DNA of 39,494 nt from a virus, in IMG/VR virus record IMGVR_UViG_3300023442_000008, positions 1 through 39,494 of that record. One strand, 5' to 3'. The notes under the pieces were generated by a model. It ran no database searches, had not been told where the DNA came from, and saw only the letters and a list, made by a program, of their open reading frames with translations. Positions 1-6,955 of the stretch are shown piece by piece (within the stretch, counting starts at the first letter, position 1; each line of letters opens with the position of its first letter). The translations under genes and the position numbers were made by a program.

Positions 1-1423
1 TATGCAACTTGTTTCTGCTGAAAATAACCGTAGGCAACGACTGTCTGATATTGGGGGCTTCATTAAGGCAGGGGACCGGGTTCTGGACGTGGGATGCGGT
101 AACGGAAAATTTGGCGAGGCCATAGCCGAAAAATACAAAGCAGAGGTCCGTGGTGCGGATGTAGTTGACTATGCAACACGCCGGTATGGCAAAACCGCCC
201 TTTTCTGGGTTCAGTCTTTCCCGCAAAAGCCAGTAAAGCTGGGCCCGTCTGTTTTTGAACGTCGTTCTGGACTCGCCGGTTTCGTCTGCTATGTCGGACG
301 CACTTTCGCCGAAAGCCACGGTACTTACATCATATCCCTGGGCTCTAAGTCTGTCTGCGTGTTCTTTGCCGCCTCCGCCGCGGTCAAAGACAACATACTC
401 CGGGTCTACATCATACTCTTCCATTAGAGCTATCGTGCGCCCGGTTATAACGCTCGTGTCTGGCGTTTTTTGGGATATGAGTTTAATCAAGCCCTTTTCG
501 TCGACTATGGCCCAGCACGTGTCGGCTTCGCCCTCTCCGGTATCGACGCCTATAGCTTTTGCAAACCGCCTCTTCCTCTTGAGTCGCTCCGCTAGTTGTT
601 CGGCTTGATTAAGCCACTCTGGCGGAAACATCAACACTTCCGCGCCTTCATAAAACTCCGCGTCTAGACCAATGCATTGTCGGACTTTGTCCCACGTGCG
701 CCGCCGGTGTAAATACTGGTCCCAGGACAGCAAGCCTGGAATTAAGATTCTGTTGTCTGGTCGAATGCCAAGCCGCTTTTGCGCGAACGCGTATCTAACG
801 TTTGGGCTATCTTCGGCTCTAATGCGGATTACCCTGCGGTAGTAGGTACCGTTGTCTTTTCGGACGTCGCCCTTTTTGACCGAATCGTAAAAGAAGTTTT
901 GGCACGGCATCGGGTTTCCGAATATAAGCTTTTTGGCCGCCCACGTGTCGCCCTGAGTATAAACAACATCATCTACGCCGCTGGCTTCATCTATTACCAG
1001 CAGCGTATGTTTGGCATGGTGCCCGGCCATTCCTTCGCCCTTTTCGGAAACCATGCCGCGCAGATAGCTTATAGGACACCGCTCGCCCTTAACGATTTTG
1101 CGAATGTCGTAGTGATTGCAGACTAAAGGGCCTCCCCTTTCGTCGGTCAATGGAAATTTAGCCTTCCTGATGAACTCGCCTATTTCCCCCCACAGAACCC
1201 TAAGGTGGTCTGCTTTAACCGAAGTCGTTATGACGCGCACCGGGTGGTGCGTGATAAAGAACCATAGAACGATGAACGCGGCAACAAAATCCTTGCCTAG
1301 CTTGTTACCGGCTACAACCACGGTTTCGTCGTTGTACACAACGGAGTATATTATTTCCTCTTGCTGCTTATAAAACTGAACGTCGGGCCATAGAAGCTTT
1401 TTGAACTTCAACGGGTCTATCAT
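1..1423 (-). CDS. terL: Terminase large subunit (packaging ATPase-nuclease), C-terminus lost
   Basis: Motor of DNA packaging: the N-terminal ATPase drives DNA into the prohead and the C-terminal RNase H-like nuclease cuts the concatemer. Read from the ATG at 1423-1421. The Walker A-like loop is at residues 38-45 (AGNKLGKD, with Asp where Ser/Thr is usual), Walker B is LLVIDE at 141-146, and the nuclease domain has IGVDTGEGEADT and VFDRGGGG with acidic metal ligands. Terminase-like sequence ends at GGFAIPA near base 181. The frame stays open to base 1, but the last ~60 codons are the antisense of a methyltransferase, so the natural C-terminal tail is missing. The start overlaps the stop of the upstream zinc-ribbon gene (ATGA), implying translational coupling. 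Family assignment is firm; the real 3' end is not in the window. Confidence 0.9.
   Translation of the reverse strand, partial: MIDPLKFKKLLWPDVQFYKQQEEIIYSVVYNDETVVVAGNKLGKDFVAAFIVLWFFITHHPVRVITTSVKADHLRVLWGEIGEFIRKAKFPLTDERGGPLVCNHYDIRKIVKGERCPISYLRGMVSEKGEGMAGHHAKHTLLVIDEASGVDDVVYTQGDTWAAKKLIFGNPMPCQNFFYDSVKKGDVRKDNGTYYRRVIRIRAEDSPNVRYAFAQKRLGIRPDNRILIPGLLSWDQYLHRRRTWDKVRQCIGLDAEFYEGAEVLMFPPEWLNQAEQLAERLKRKRRFAKAIGVDTGEGEADTCWAIVDEKGLIKLISQKTPDTSVITGRTIALMEEYDVDPEYVVFDRGGGGKEHADRLRAQGYDVSTVAFGESASDIADETGESRTTFKNRRAQLYWLLRERLNPEKGGFAIPACCIVNYIRTTDLCFVFFGYGLAKFSVTASHVQNPVPCLNEAPNIRQSLPTVIFSRNKLH
2..180 (+). pseudogene. Fragment of class I SAM-dependent methyltransferase, cut at a junction
   Basis: The plus frame from the ATG at base 2 encodes about 60 residues with a textbook motif I of class I methyltransferases (VLDVGCGNGKFGEA at residues 27-40) followed by an acidic post-I strand (GADVVDY). 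After about base 180 the frame reads only the reverse of the large terminase gene, so the methyltransferase ends abruptly. Its substrate cannot be told. The minus frame through the same bases is open but gives a low-complexity hydrophobic peptide, so I take the plus strand as the real coding strand here. The true start may lie left of the window. The fragment is either the edge of a real recombination or inversion, or an assembly chimera at a contig end. Confidence 0.6.
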
Positions 1424-1626
1424 AGCGGCTTGTTCGGCTCGAAATAGGCTCGACCAAACGTTCTCAAAATCGGCGCCATTCTTCTTTTACAGTTCCCGCA
1501 TATTCTATTCCAGGGCCCGGAACTTTCAAAAAGCTTTCCGCATTTTAGACATGTCCGCATTCCTGCTTCGGGACCGTCAACCGTAGGTCTGCGTCCAACT
1601 GGCGGTCCAAAACCGTGGTTCGACAT
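1420..1626 (-). CDS. Small zinc-ribbon protein next to terL
   Basis: A 68-residue basic protein with one CxxC...CxxC zinc ribbon (TCLKCGKLF...RICGNCK). I start it at the ATG at 1626 because GGAGGAGGAG lies directly upstream; a longer frame to 1659 adds 11 residues but has no such site. Its stop overlaps the terL start as ATGA, so the two are probably co-translated. Small zinc-ribbon proteins beside terminases are common in phages, with DNA binding or a packaging accessory role suspected. No specific function can be assigned here. Confidence 0.75.
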   Translation of the reverse strand: MSNHGFGPPVGRRPTVDGPEAGMRTCLKCGKLFESSGPWNRICGNCKRRMAPILRTFGRAYFEPNKPL

Positions 1627-1720
1627 GCCACTCCTCCTCCACCTAAACCTTGTCGGCACAACGACTTAAGCCGTCGGTGCTATACCCGTGTCAACCGGCG
1701 CGGTCCTGCCACCGCCGGCT

Positions 1721-2338
1721 TTAATTTCGCGGACATAAACCGTCTGGACAAGCTCCTGGACTGACAGGAGCGGACAACGCGCTTTCAACCCCCGGCCCAT
1801 TCTTCTCTTGTTTCCTTTTTCTCGCCAAAGCATCCTCTATCCAGGGCGGTTCTGGACATTTAGGTTCCGGGCAAAGGTCACCCATTGTCCCCGCGCTGTA
1901 AAAAGAGCTCTGACACTTTGGGCATATGACCCCAGGAGTGCTATGCTGCAAAATCCACCTATGGTGCTCTTCATTCCAATCCAGCTTTTTGATCAGATAG
2001 TTCGTGTACCTAAGCGGGTAAGTCGAAATCGACAGCGCTTGCATGTCATATTCGTACCAAGGCCCATATTTGCTTATGCTCCACTGCGGCAAACATTTAG
2101 GACACCGGAGCCACGGGTCTTCGACGATGACTATCCGCAACAGCACTCGGTCCCGCATAGCGTTGTATTTGGCCAGTTCCGGCTTTTTACCTCCCGCCGT
2201 TACAGTCCAATCCCTGGTCAACTCGGCTTTCAAGAGTCTGCCATACGAGTTATAGGGAATCTTGACGTAAATCCGGCTCTTACCCGGAATCCAAGCCGCC
2301 CATAAAAGCGCGCATAGAAGCGTCAACCCCTTCAGCAT
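1721..2338 (-). CDS. Exported or membrane-anchored Cys-rich protein, unknown function
   Basis: A 205-residue protein not recognised as a known family. The first ~18 residues (MLKGLTLLCALLWAAWIPG) look like a signal peptide or N-terminal anchor. Two CPKC knuckles (LRCPKCLPQW and VICPKCQSSF) and a later CPEPKC could form zinc ribbons or disulfides. The tail is rich in Pro, Gly and Ser and ends in another Cys pair. GAGGAG eight bases before the ATG supports the start. It lies between small structural genes and the terminase on the same strand, so it is probably late-expressed. A signal peptide plus Cys knuckles suggests action at the host envelope, but that is inference. Confidence 0.7.
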   Translation of the reverse strand: MLKGLTLLCALLWAAWIPGKSRIYVKIPYNSYGRLLKAELTRDWTVTAGGKKPELAKYNAMRDRVLLRIVIVEDPWLRCPKCLPQWSISKYGPWYEYDMQALSISTYPLRYTNYLIKKLDWNEEHHRWILQHSTPGVICPKCQSSFYSAGTMGDLCPEPKCPEPPWIEDALARKRKQEKNGPGVESALSAPVSPGACPDGLCPRN

Positions 2339-2351
2339 GACAGCGACTCCT

Positions 2352-3083
2352 CTAGTAATCCGGTAACACTATACACTTCCCTTGAGCCACCAACGTAACG
2401 TTATGACCGTTAGCCAGAGTAGCCTCTACCGCGAACTTATTCGCTCCGTGCCTCAAGTTGTTTGTGTCCGTACTAGACAGCTCAAAACGAACCAGCTTGT
2501 TGGTTGTCGGATTGACTACCGTCCCGGCAACACTCAAAAGCACTTGGCCGTAGTCAGTACTGACCGTCAAAACAACTTGGGCCCCAGTCAAATCGGGCCA
2601 ATCGCCGTCCGTGCTTGGGCGGAACTCTATGGCTCTACCGTCGGCTTCGTAATAGTCGTCTCCAACTACAAGCGTTAAAGTCTGGCCGTCCGTCGATAGA
2701 GGAGCGTTTACGACAACAGTGCCAGACCCTAGAGTATCAGTCTTTGCTTTAATGGCGTCCAACTCGGCATCTAACCGAGCCCCATCCCTCCAGTCTTCGG
2801 ACGGGTCGTCTGGCCCTCGTTCAGTGCAACGGTGCGCAGAAGTTGTGTCGGTTAAATAAACCATATACTTCGCTATTAAATTACCGTCGCCGTCCTTAAT
2901 AGTCGCGTGGTACCAACCCGTGAGCGACTCGGCGACAATGGCTTCATAAGTTCCCTTATTGTTGACCCGTTCCGTCGCCACGTCGCCCCCGGGGTTCGCT
3001 ATTGTGTCGGAACCCCAGGCGTAAAGCTCTAGGGTTAAATTCATACCGGAAGGTGCGTCAAAGACGACTGGTGTGTTGGCCAT
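2352..3083 (-). CDS. Probable tail or baseplate accessory protein, two beta domains
   Basis: A 243-residue protein. The N-terminal ~85 residues read as an Ig-like beta sandwich (PSGMNLTLELYAWG...GWYHATIKDGDGN). A short linker containing RLDAELDAIKAKTDTL, which could be a coiled-coil neck, leads to a second beta domain from about residue 135 with the pattern GxxYxxxxGRAIEF...PDLTGAQVVLTV. That pattern resembles BppU-type N-terminal domains of baseplate and receptor-binding proteins. The Shine-Dalgarno is weak (CAGGA). Position beside a tail fibre gene supports a structural role. The BppU-like assignment is by pattern only. Confidence 0.6.
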   Translation of the reverse strand: MANTPVVFDAPSGMNLTLELYAWGSDTIANPGGDVATERVNNKGTYEAIVAESLTGWYHATIKDGDGNLIAKYMVYLTDTTSAHRCTERGPDDPSEDWRDGARLDAELDAIKAKTDTLGSGTVVVNAPLSTDGQTLTLVVGDDYYEADGRAIEFRPSTDGDWPDLTGAQVVLTVSTDYGQVLLSVAGTVVNPTTNKLVRFELSSTDTNNLRHGANKFAVEATLANGHNVTLVAQGKCIVLPDY

Positions 3084-3086
3084 AGC

Positions 3087-3455
3087 TTAGTCCTGAATAT
3101 CAACCGGATTCAGTTTCTGCACGTCTGGATGACTTTTGACGAATTCGTACAGAGCTGCCTTCATCTGATCGTACAAAGCGCCTTGAGCGGCGATCACCTC
3201 AGAGAACGACGGAATTCGCGGCCGGATCACATTGCCTTGCTCGTCTTTCTCCTCCGGTTGCGCTTCTTTCATGATCGTGATCGATAACTGCTGTGCCGGC
3301 GGCTTGCCTTTTTCGCGAGCCGCTCGGCTCCGGTAGCAGTTGAGCACGATCCGAGCCGTCTCGCTGGCAAAATCGAAAGCGAAAAACACGATGCGAGCGT
3401 ACGATTGGATTTCGCCTTCGTCTTGTGGGTCAGGGATGGTCAGCTCAAGTGCCAT
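3087..3455 (-). CDS. Hypothetical protein next to the tail fibre gene
   Basis: A 122-residue mixed alpha/beta protein with no recognised family. The N-terminal half predicts beta strands (YARIVFFAFDFASETARIVLNCYRS) and the C-terminal half amphipathic helices (SEVIAAQGALYDQMKAALYEFVKSH). GAAGGAGACGCTAG before the ATG is a good ribosome site. The codons look native and it sits 15 bases downstream of the tail fibre stop. A fibre chaperone or small structural protein would fit the position, but nothing in the sequence proves it. Confidence 0.65.
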   Translation of the reverse strand: MALELTIPDPQDEGEIQSYARIVFFAFDFASETARIVLNCYRSRAAREKGKPPAQQLSITIMKEAQPEEKDEQGNVIRPRIPSFSEVIAAQGALYDQMKAALYEFVKSHPDVQKLNPVDIQD

Positions 3456-3470
3456 CTAGCGTCTCCTTCG

Positions 3471-4637
3471 TTAGAACGTTGTCAAAGCCGCTCTCTTCCA
3501 ACCGACCGAAGTCTTGATGTAGATGTAATCGTCATCCCACGCCACGTCGCCCGTGTTGCCGTTGGTATCGGCAGTGCCAGTCGGCGTGTACGGCGTGCGG
3601 AGGCGGAGTTGGGCGTAGCCGTTAGCGGCATTGAGATCAAGAAGACTGGTCGGAGCGTAAACTCCACCAAGACCGAGCTGGTCAGTACCAAAGTCCAGAA
3701 CAAATGGATATGAGCCGTTAGCGTCAATCACGAACTTGTTAGCGCCCACAGGATGGGCAGACGTAGTAGACGTTAGCGAGGCCGTTTTTGATGCCTGGAT
3801 AGTTACGCTCGCTCCCCAGCCGCCACTCCGAATAACGGATATGCCGGAATAAGACGTTATCGTGGAGTTAACGTACAGTGCGCCTGTCTGGTTCCAGCCG
3901 TCGAAACGGGCGATGACGTCGCCAACGCTATTCCGTAGCTCCCACGCATTGGCCGTCTGGCCGGAAGCTAGTTGGATGATTTGGCCAGGCTCGGATGGGT
4001 CGGACAGCGTAATGTGATGGCGGGCTTGAGGGTTTAGCTCGTTGACGCCAGTGCGACCACTGCCTAGCACAACCAAGCGGTCGACCATAGTGGCCCAGTT
4101 AGCAGGGTCTTGCGACGTTTTAATGCGCAGTGCAACATCGCTGGCCAATCCGTTGTACTGATTAGCCTCAAGGGTTATAGCATGCGACCCGTGCGTGCGG
4201 ATGGTAATAGCTTGCGTATTCTCGACGCCAATACTAGAACTGCCGTACACAAGACTGACGCCGGCAGAGCCTCCAATGATTCGATAATGATTTAGTGTTA
4301 GGCCATATCCCACACCTGTTGATGAAACGTAAAGAGTGTTTGCGAATTGTCCTTTCCCGTTTACGTCTAGCTCGCAGCTAGGCGCCGTACCGATGCCAAG
4401 CCACCTGTTCGTAGCATCCCAATACAGCCCACTATTATCCTCCCCCAAATTCCCACTGCCGTCCACGAACAGCACGCTGCCAGCGGTGGCATTCTTGACC
4501 GGCGAGCCGATCGCGACCGGATCGTCAAACGACAGATTGCCGGCACCGTCGGTCTTGAGGTACTGGCCGGATTGCCCTTGATCGGTCGGTCCGAGTAGAA
4601 CCGGTCCCCGCGGAATGATGCCGGGTATCAAACCCAT
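3471..4637 (-). CDS. Tail fibre / receptor-binding appendage protein
   Basis: A 388-residue Gly-, Ser- and Asn-rich beta protein with phage fibre phrasing: SGQYLKTDGAGNLSF near the N-terminus, then GSGNLGEDNSGLYWDATNRWLG... and the IGT..P..ELDVNGKGQF pattern common in trimeric tail fibres. A second weak copy, LGLGGVYAPTSLLDLNAANGYAQLRLRT, sits near the C-terminus. No intramolecular chaperone (peptidase S74) motif is evident, so the C-terminus ends in a short beta region (VAWDDDYIYIKTSVGWKRAAL). GGAGGCGCACT precedes the ATG. It should bind the host surface or form part of the fibre. Its position between the two terminase genes is unusual. Confidence 0.8.
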   Translation of the reverse strand: MGLIPGIIPRGPVLLGPTDQGQSGQYLKTDGAGNLSFDDPVAIGSPVKNATAGSVLFVDGSGNLGEDNSGLYWDATNRWLGIGTAPSCELDVNGKGQFANTLYVSSTGVGYGLTLNHYRIIGGSAGVSLVYGSSSIGVENTQAITIRTHGSHAITLEANQYNGLASDVALRIKTSQDPANWATMVDRLVVLGSGRTGVNELNPQARHHITLSDPSEPGQIIQLASGQTANAWELRNSVGDVIARFDGWNQTGALYVNSTITSYSGISVIRSGGWGASVTIQASKTASLTSTTSAHPVGANKFVIDANGSYPFVLDFGTDQLGLGGVYAPTSLLDLNAANGYAQLRLRTPYTPTGTADTNGNTGDVAWDDDYIYIKTSVGWKRAALTTF

Positions 4638-4658
4638 AGTGCGCCTCCGTCAACAAAC

Positions 4659-5081
4659 TTATTCGCTAAGCCTTCTCCAACGCTTAAAATGGTGCGCTTT
4701 TAACCCAGGACACAGATTCAAAATTAGTTGACCGTGCGAAGCTCCAACGGCGTATATTTCTTCATCGTCTCCCGAGCCAGTAACTACCGCCATAACCAGT
4801 CCCTGGTCATTAACCAACCAACCAGTTATGTCGTCTCCCTTTAACGGTACCTCCGCCTCTTCCCGATCTATAGTATACACAACCGGCTTGTCGGAAACCC
4901 ACCGTTTAATGCAAAAATCTTTATCAGCCAACCAGACTCGAAGCGGTTTTTCTTTAGGCACTACGTAGAAATACTCATAAAGCTTGTCCACAACCGAAAA
5001 AGCTCTTCCGCTGGCCTGTATCCAGTAAAGATGTTTCACAACCTCGCAGACACCCAGTTCCTCGTAGCCCGTACCCTTCAT
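4659..5081 (-). CDS. Hypothetical protein between dam and the tail fibre
   Basis: A 140-residue protein, largely beta by eye (YEYFYVVPKEKPLRVWL, PVVYTIDREEAEVPL, GLVMAVVTGSG), with no domain I recognise. It starts after AAGGAGTAGGCT; this ribosome site includes the final codons and stop of the upstream methylase gene, so the two are probably translationally coupled. Six scattered Cys residues show no zinc-knuckle spacing. Confidence 0.65.
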   Translation of the reverse strand: MKGTGYEELGVCEVVKHLYWIQASGRAFSVVDKLYEYFYVVPKEKPLRVWLADKDFCIKRWVSDKPVVYTIDREEAEVPLKGDDITGWLVNDQGLVMAVVTGSGDDEEIYAVGASHGQLILNLCPGLKAHHFKRWRRLSE

Positions 5082-5084
5082 AGC

Positions 5085-5972
5085 CTACTCCTTTATCCAC
5101 AGTATTTCCCTTCTCTTTAACCGGTCACCAGATAGGCTCTTTCCCTTTAACCCAGAGCCCTTGACCCTACCTACCGCATTACAAGCCATGCCTTTACTGG
5201 TTCGCCGCCAGCCTTCCCGCTCCAGCTCCCTGTAAAGCGGGTGGTCGTACCCGGACACAACGGCTTTGCCTTTTATACCCAGAAGTGTTTCCACCAACCT
5301 TTGGTGGTACTCTTCCGACGTCTCGCAGTCATAATAGTTGCTCGATTTCCTAACGCTTGGCGGGTATGGTGGGTCTATATAGAAAACGGTTGTTGGACCG
5401 TCCCACCGAGTTATGCAGTCAATACCGTCTACACTGTCTATGTAAACGCCAGACAGTCTTTCGTGCCAAAACCGCAGTAGCTGTTTACGTCTGACCCAGC
5501 TTTCCGCGTTTGAACGCTTAGTGCTCCGTCCCCAATCCCCGTCACAAGAGCACCTACCGGAAAACCCTTGGTTATAAGCCACCATAGCGGCCCATGCCTT
5601 GTCCACCGCTGAAGCGTTTTCATCTAGCAGAATTCTGCGCGCTTTCTTGAACTCCCTGTAGCTATACGGGGTCCAAGTCAAACGGTGGGCCAGTTCCCAA
5701 AACGTCTTTGGGTTTTGCATGACTCGGAATAGGTTAATCAAAATACCGTCCCGGTCGTTTATGACTTCAACTGGCCACGGCTCTTTAGCGAATAGTACGG
5801 CGGCACTACCGCAAAAGGGTTCCACGTAAACCTCGCCTTGGGGTAGATAAGACACAATCCATTTGGCGATTCTGTTTTTGGCTCCAAACCACCGAACCAT
5901 CGCAGTAAAGCCTTTGTCTTTCGGCGCGTCTTGCAAGAACTCACACACAAGTTGTTTGCTGCTGACTCGCAT
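5085..5972 (-). CDS. dam: DNA adenine N6-methyltransferase, D12 (Dam) class
   Basis: A SAM-dependent enzyme that methylates adenine N6 in a short DNA target, commonly used by phages to evade host restriction. It has 295 residues, normal for the class. Hallmarks in order: RWFGAKNRIA at 27-36, motif I VEPFCGSAAVLF at 50-61, INDRDG at 71-76, a central target-recognition region with YNQGFSGRCSCDG, catalytic DPPY at 200-203 and the late GYDHPLY strand. The start at 5972 lies five bases after the terS stop and has no strong Shine-Dalgarno, so coupling or a start at Met25 (5900) is possible. No cognate restriction enzyme is nearby. Target specificity (GATC or other) cannot be read. Confidence 0.92.
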   Translation of the reverse strand: MRVSSKQLVCEFLQDAPKDKGFTAMVRWFGAKNRIAKWIVSYLPQGEVYVEPFCGSAAVLFAKEPWPVEVINDRDGILINLFRVMQNPKTFWELAHRLTWTPYSYREFKKARRILLDENASAVDKAWAAMVAYNQGFSGRCSCDGDWGRSTKRSNAESWVRRKQLLRFWHERLSGVYIDSVDGIDCITRWDGPTTVFYIDPPYPPSVRKSSNYYDCETSEEYHQRLVETLLGIKGKAVVSGYDHPLYRELEREGWRRTSKGMACNAVGRVKGSGLKGKSLSGDRLKRREILWIKE

Positions 5973-5977
5973 AACAA

Positions 5978-6685
5978 CTACTGCGGTTCAGTCAACTCAA
6001 TCAGTTCCGATACTGTGTATGTAACGTCTGCTTCTGATCCCCCTTGACCGACCGGGCCTTCCTGATCGGCTTTAAGCTCAAGAGCTTTTATTTCCGCCTC
6101 CACCGGGTTGACTTCCCGCTCCTGCTTGGTCAGATACTCGAACAACCTATCCCAGTCGAACGTGTGGCGCACTTCGTATCTATCAACTCCGAAGTGCTTC
6201 ATAGCCAGACTCAAAGCCGTTGCTTTTGAAACGGTTTTGACGCGAAACCGGTGCTCTATGGTACCGTCGGGCAATTCATGAACCACGACTTGCATTTCCT
6301 CTATGAGTCTGGCCACCTCCTCCGGTAAAACATCTGGATCGGTTATTTCCCAGTGGCCGTCCTTCGTCGGTCGGAAGTATTTGAGCGGGTTGAGCATCAA
6401 GACGTCCCATAGATACTGCAAAACGTTGTCCGCCTTCAGCTCACACCGCTCCAGCCTTTTCTTCAAAGCGTTTCCCAAGGCCCGCTGAACCCGCTTTCTT
6501 TTTAACAAGCGGTTCGCTGCTTGGGCCGGCCGTTTATAGCCGGCTTTGCGCGCGGCCTGGGTGGGATTGAAAAAATCCGAAGCTATAAGCTCGTTGACAA
6601 ACACGCGCTCAGCAGCCGTCAACGGCTTGTCCGGTTTCGTCGTTGTCGGCTTTATAGCCGGACTTCGACTCTGCTTGGAACCCAT
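5978..6685 (-). CDS. terS: Terminase small subunit (Terminase_2 / XtmA type)
   Basis: The DNA-recognition subunit of the packaging terminase. Of its 235 residues, the first ~85 carry the family's helix-turn-helix region: TAAERVFVNELIA, then NPTQAARKAGYKRPAQAANRLLKRKRVQRAL. A middle domain follows with LWDVLMLNPLKYF and VARLIEEMQVVVHE, and then an acidic, Glu-rich tail. It is separated from terL by about 4.5 kb holding a methylase, a fibre and small genes; the two subunits are usually adjacent. AAGGT is the only ribosome site before the ATG. The neighbouring dam gene could mark packaged DNA, though that is speculative. Confidence 0.88.
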   Translation of the reverse strand: MGSKQSRSPAIKPTTTKPDKPLTAAERVFVNELIASDFFNPTQAARKAGYKRPAQAANRLLKRKRVQRALGNALKKRLERCELKADNVLQYLWDVLMLNPLKYFRPTKDGHWEITDPDVLPEEVARLIEEMQVVVHELPDGTIEHRFRVKTVSKATALSLAMKHFGVDRYEVRHTFDWDRLFEYLTKQEREVNPVEAEIKALELKADQEGPVGQGGSEADVTYTVSELIELTEPQ

Positions 6686-6696
6686 TTTGTTCTACC

Positions 6697-6954
6697 TTAG
6701 TCTATGTCTTCGTTGTCCAGTTCCGCCGTCCCGAAGTCAAACGTCTTTTGGTACGGACTTACTTCCCTTCTCTTCGGTTGCACAACCGGGTCTGCTGTTA
6801 CGACTTCCAAAGCCTCAGCAAGCTCTTCAATCGTATTGGCACCCTCTTCAACAACTGCCGGGTGTATACCCAGACTCAACCCGCGCAGTATGGACGCCGT
6901 TTGGTGTAGCTTGGCTACAGTCGATTTCGCCTTTTCAATCAGCTCCTCGTACAT
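6697..6954 (-). CDS. Small helical hypothetical protein
   Basis: An 85-residue acidic protein, helical by eye in its first 50 residues (YEELIEKAKSTVAKLHQTASILRGL, then NTIEELAEALEVV) with a disordered acidic tail. GGGAGGCTTAAA gives a very good start. It lies one base after the primase-helicase stop and just before terS, so it is in the same operon. Function unknown; the amphipathic helices could support a small oligomer. Confidence 0.65.
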   Translation of the reverse strand: MYEELIEKAKSTVAKLHQTASILRGLSLGIHPAVVEEGANTIEELAEALEVVTADPVVQPKRREVSPYQKTFDFGTAELDNEDID

Positions 6955-6955
6955 T

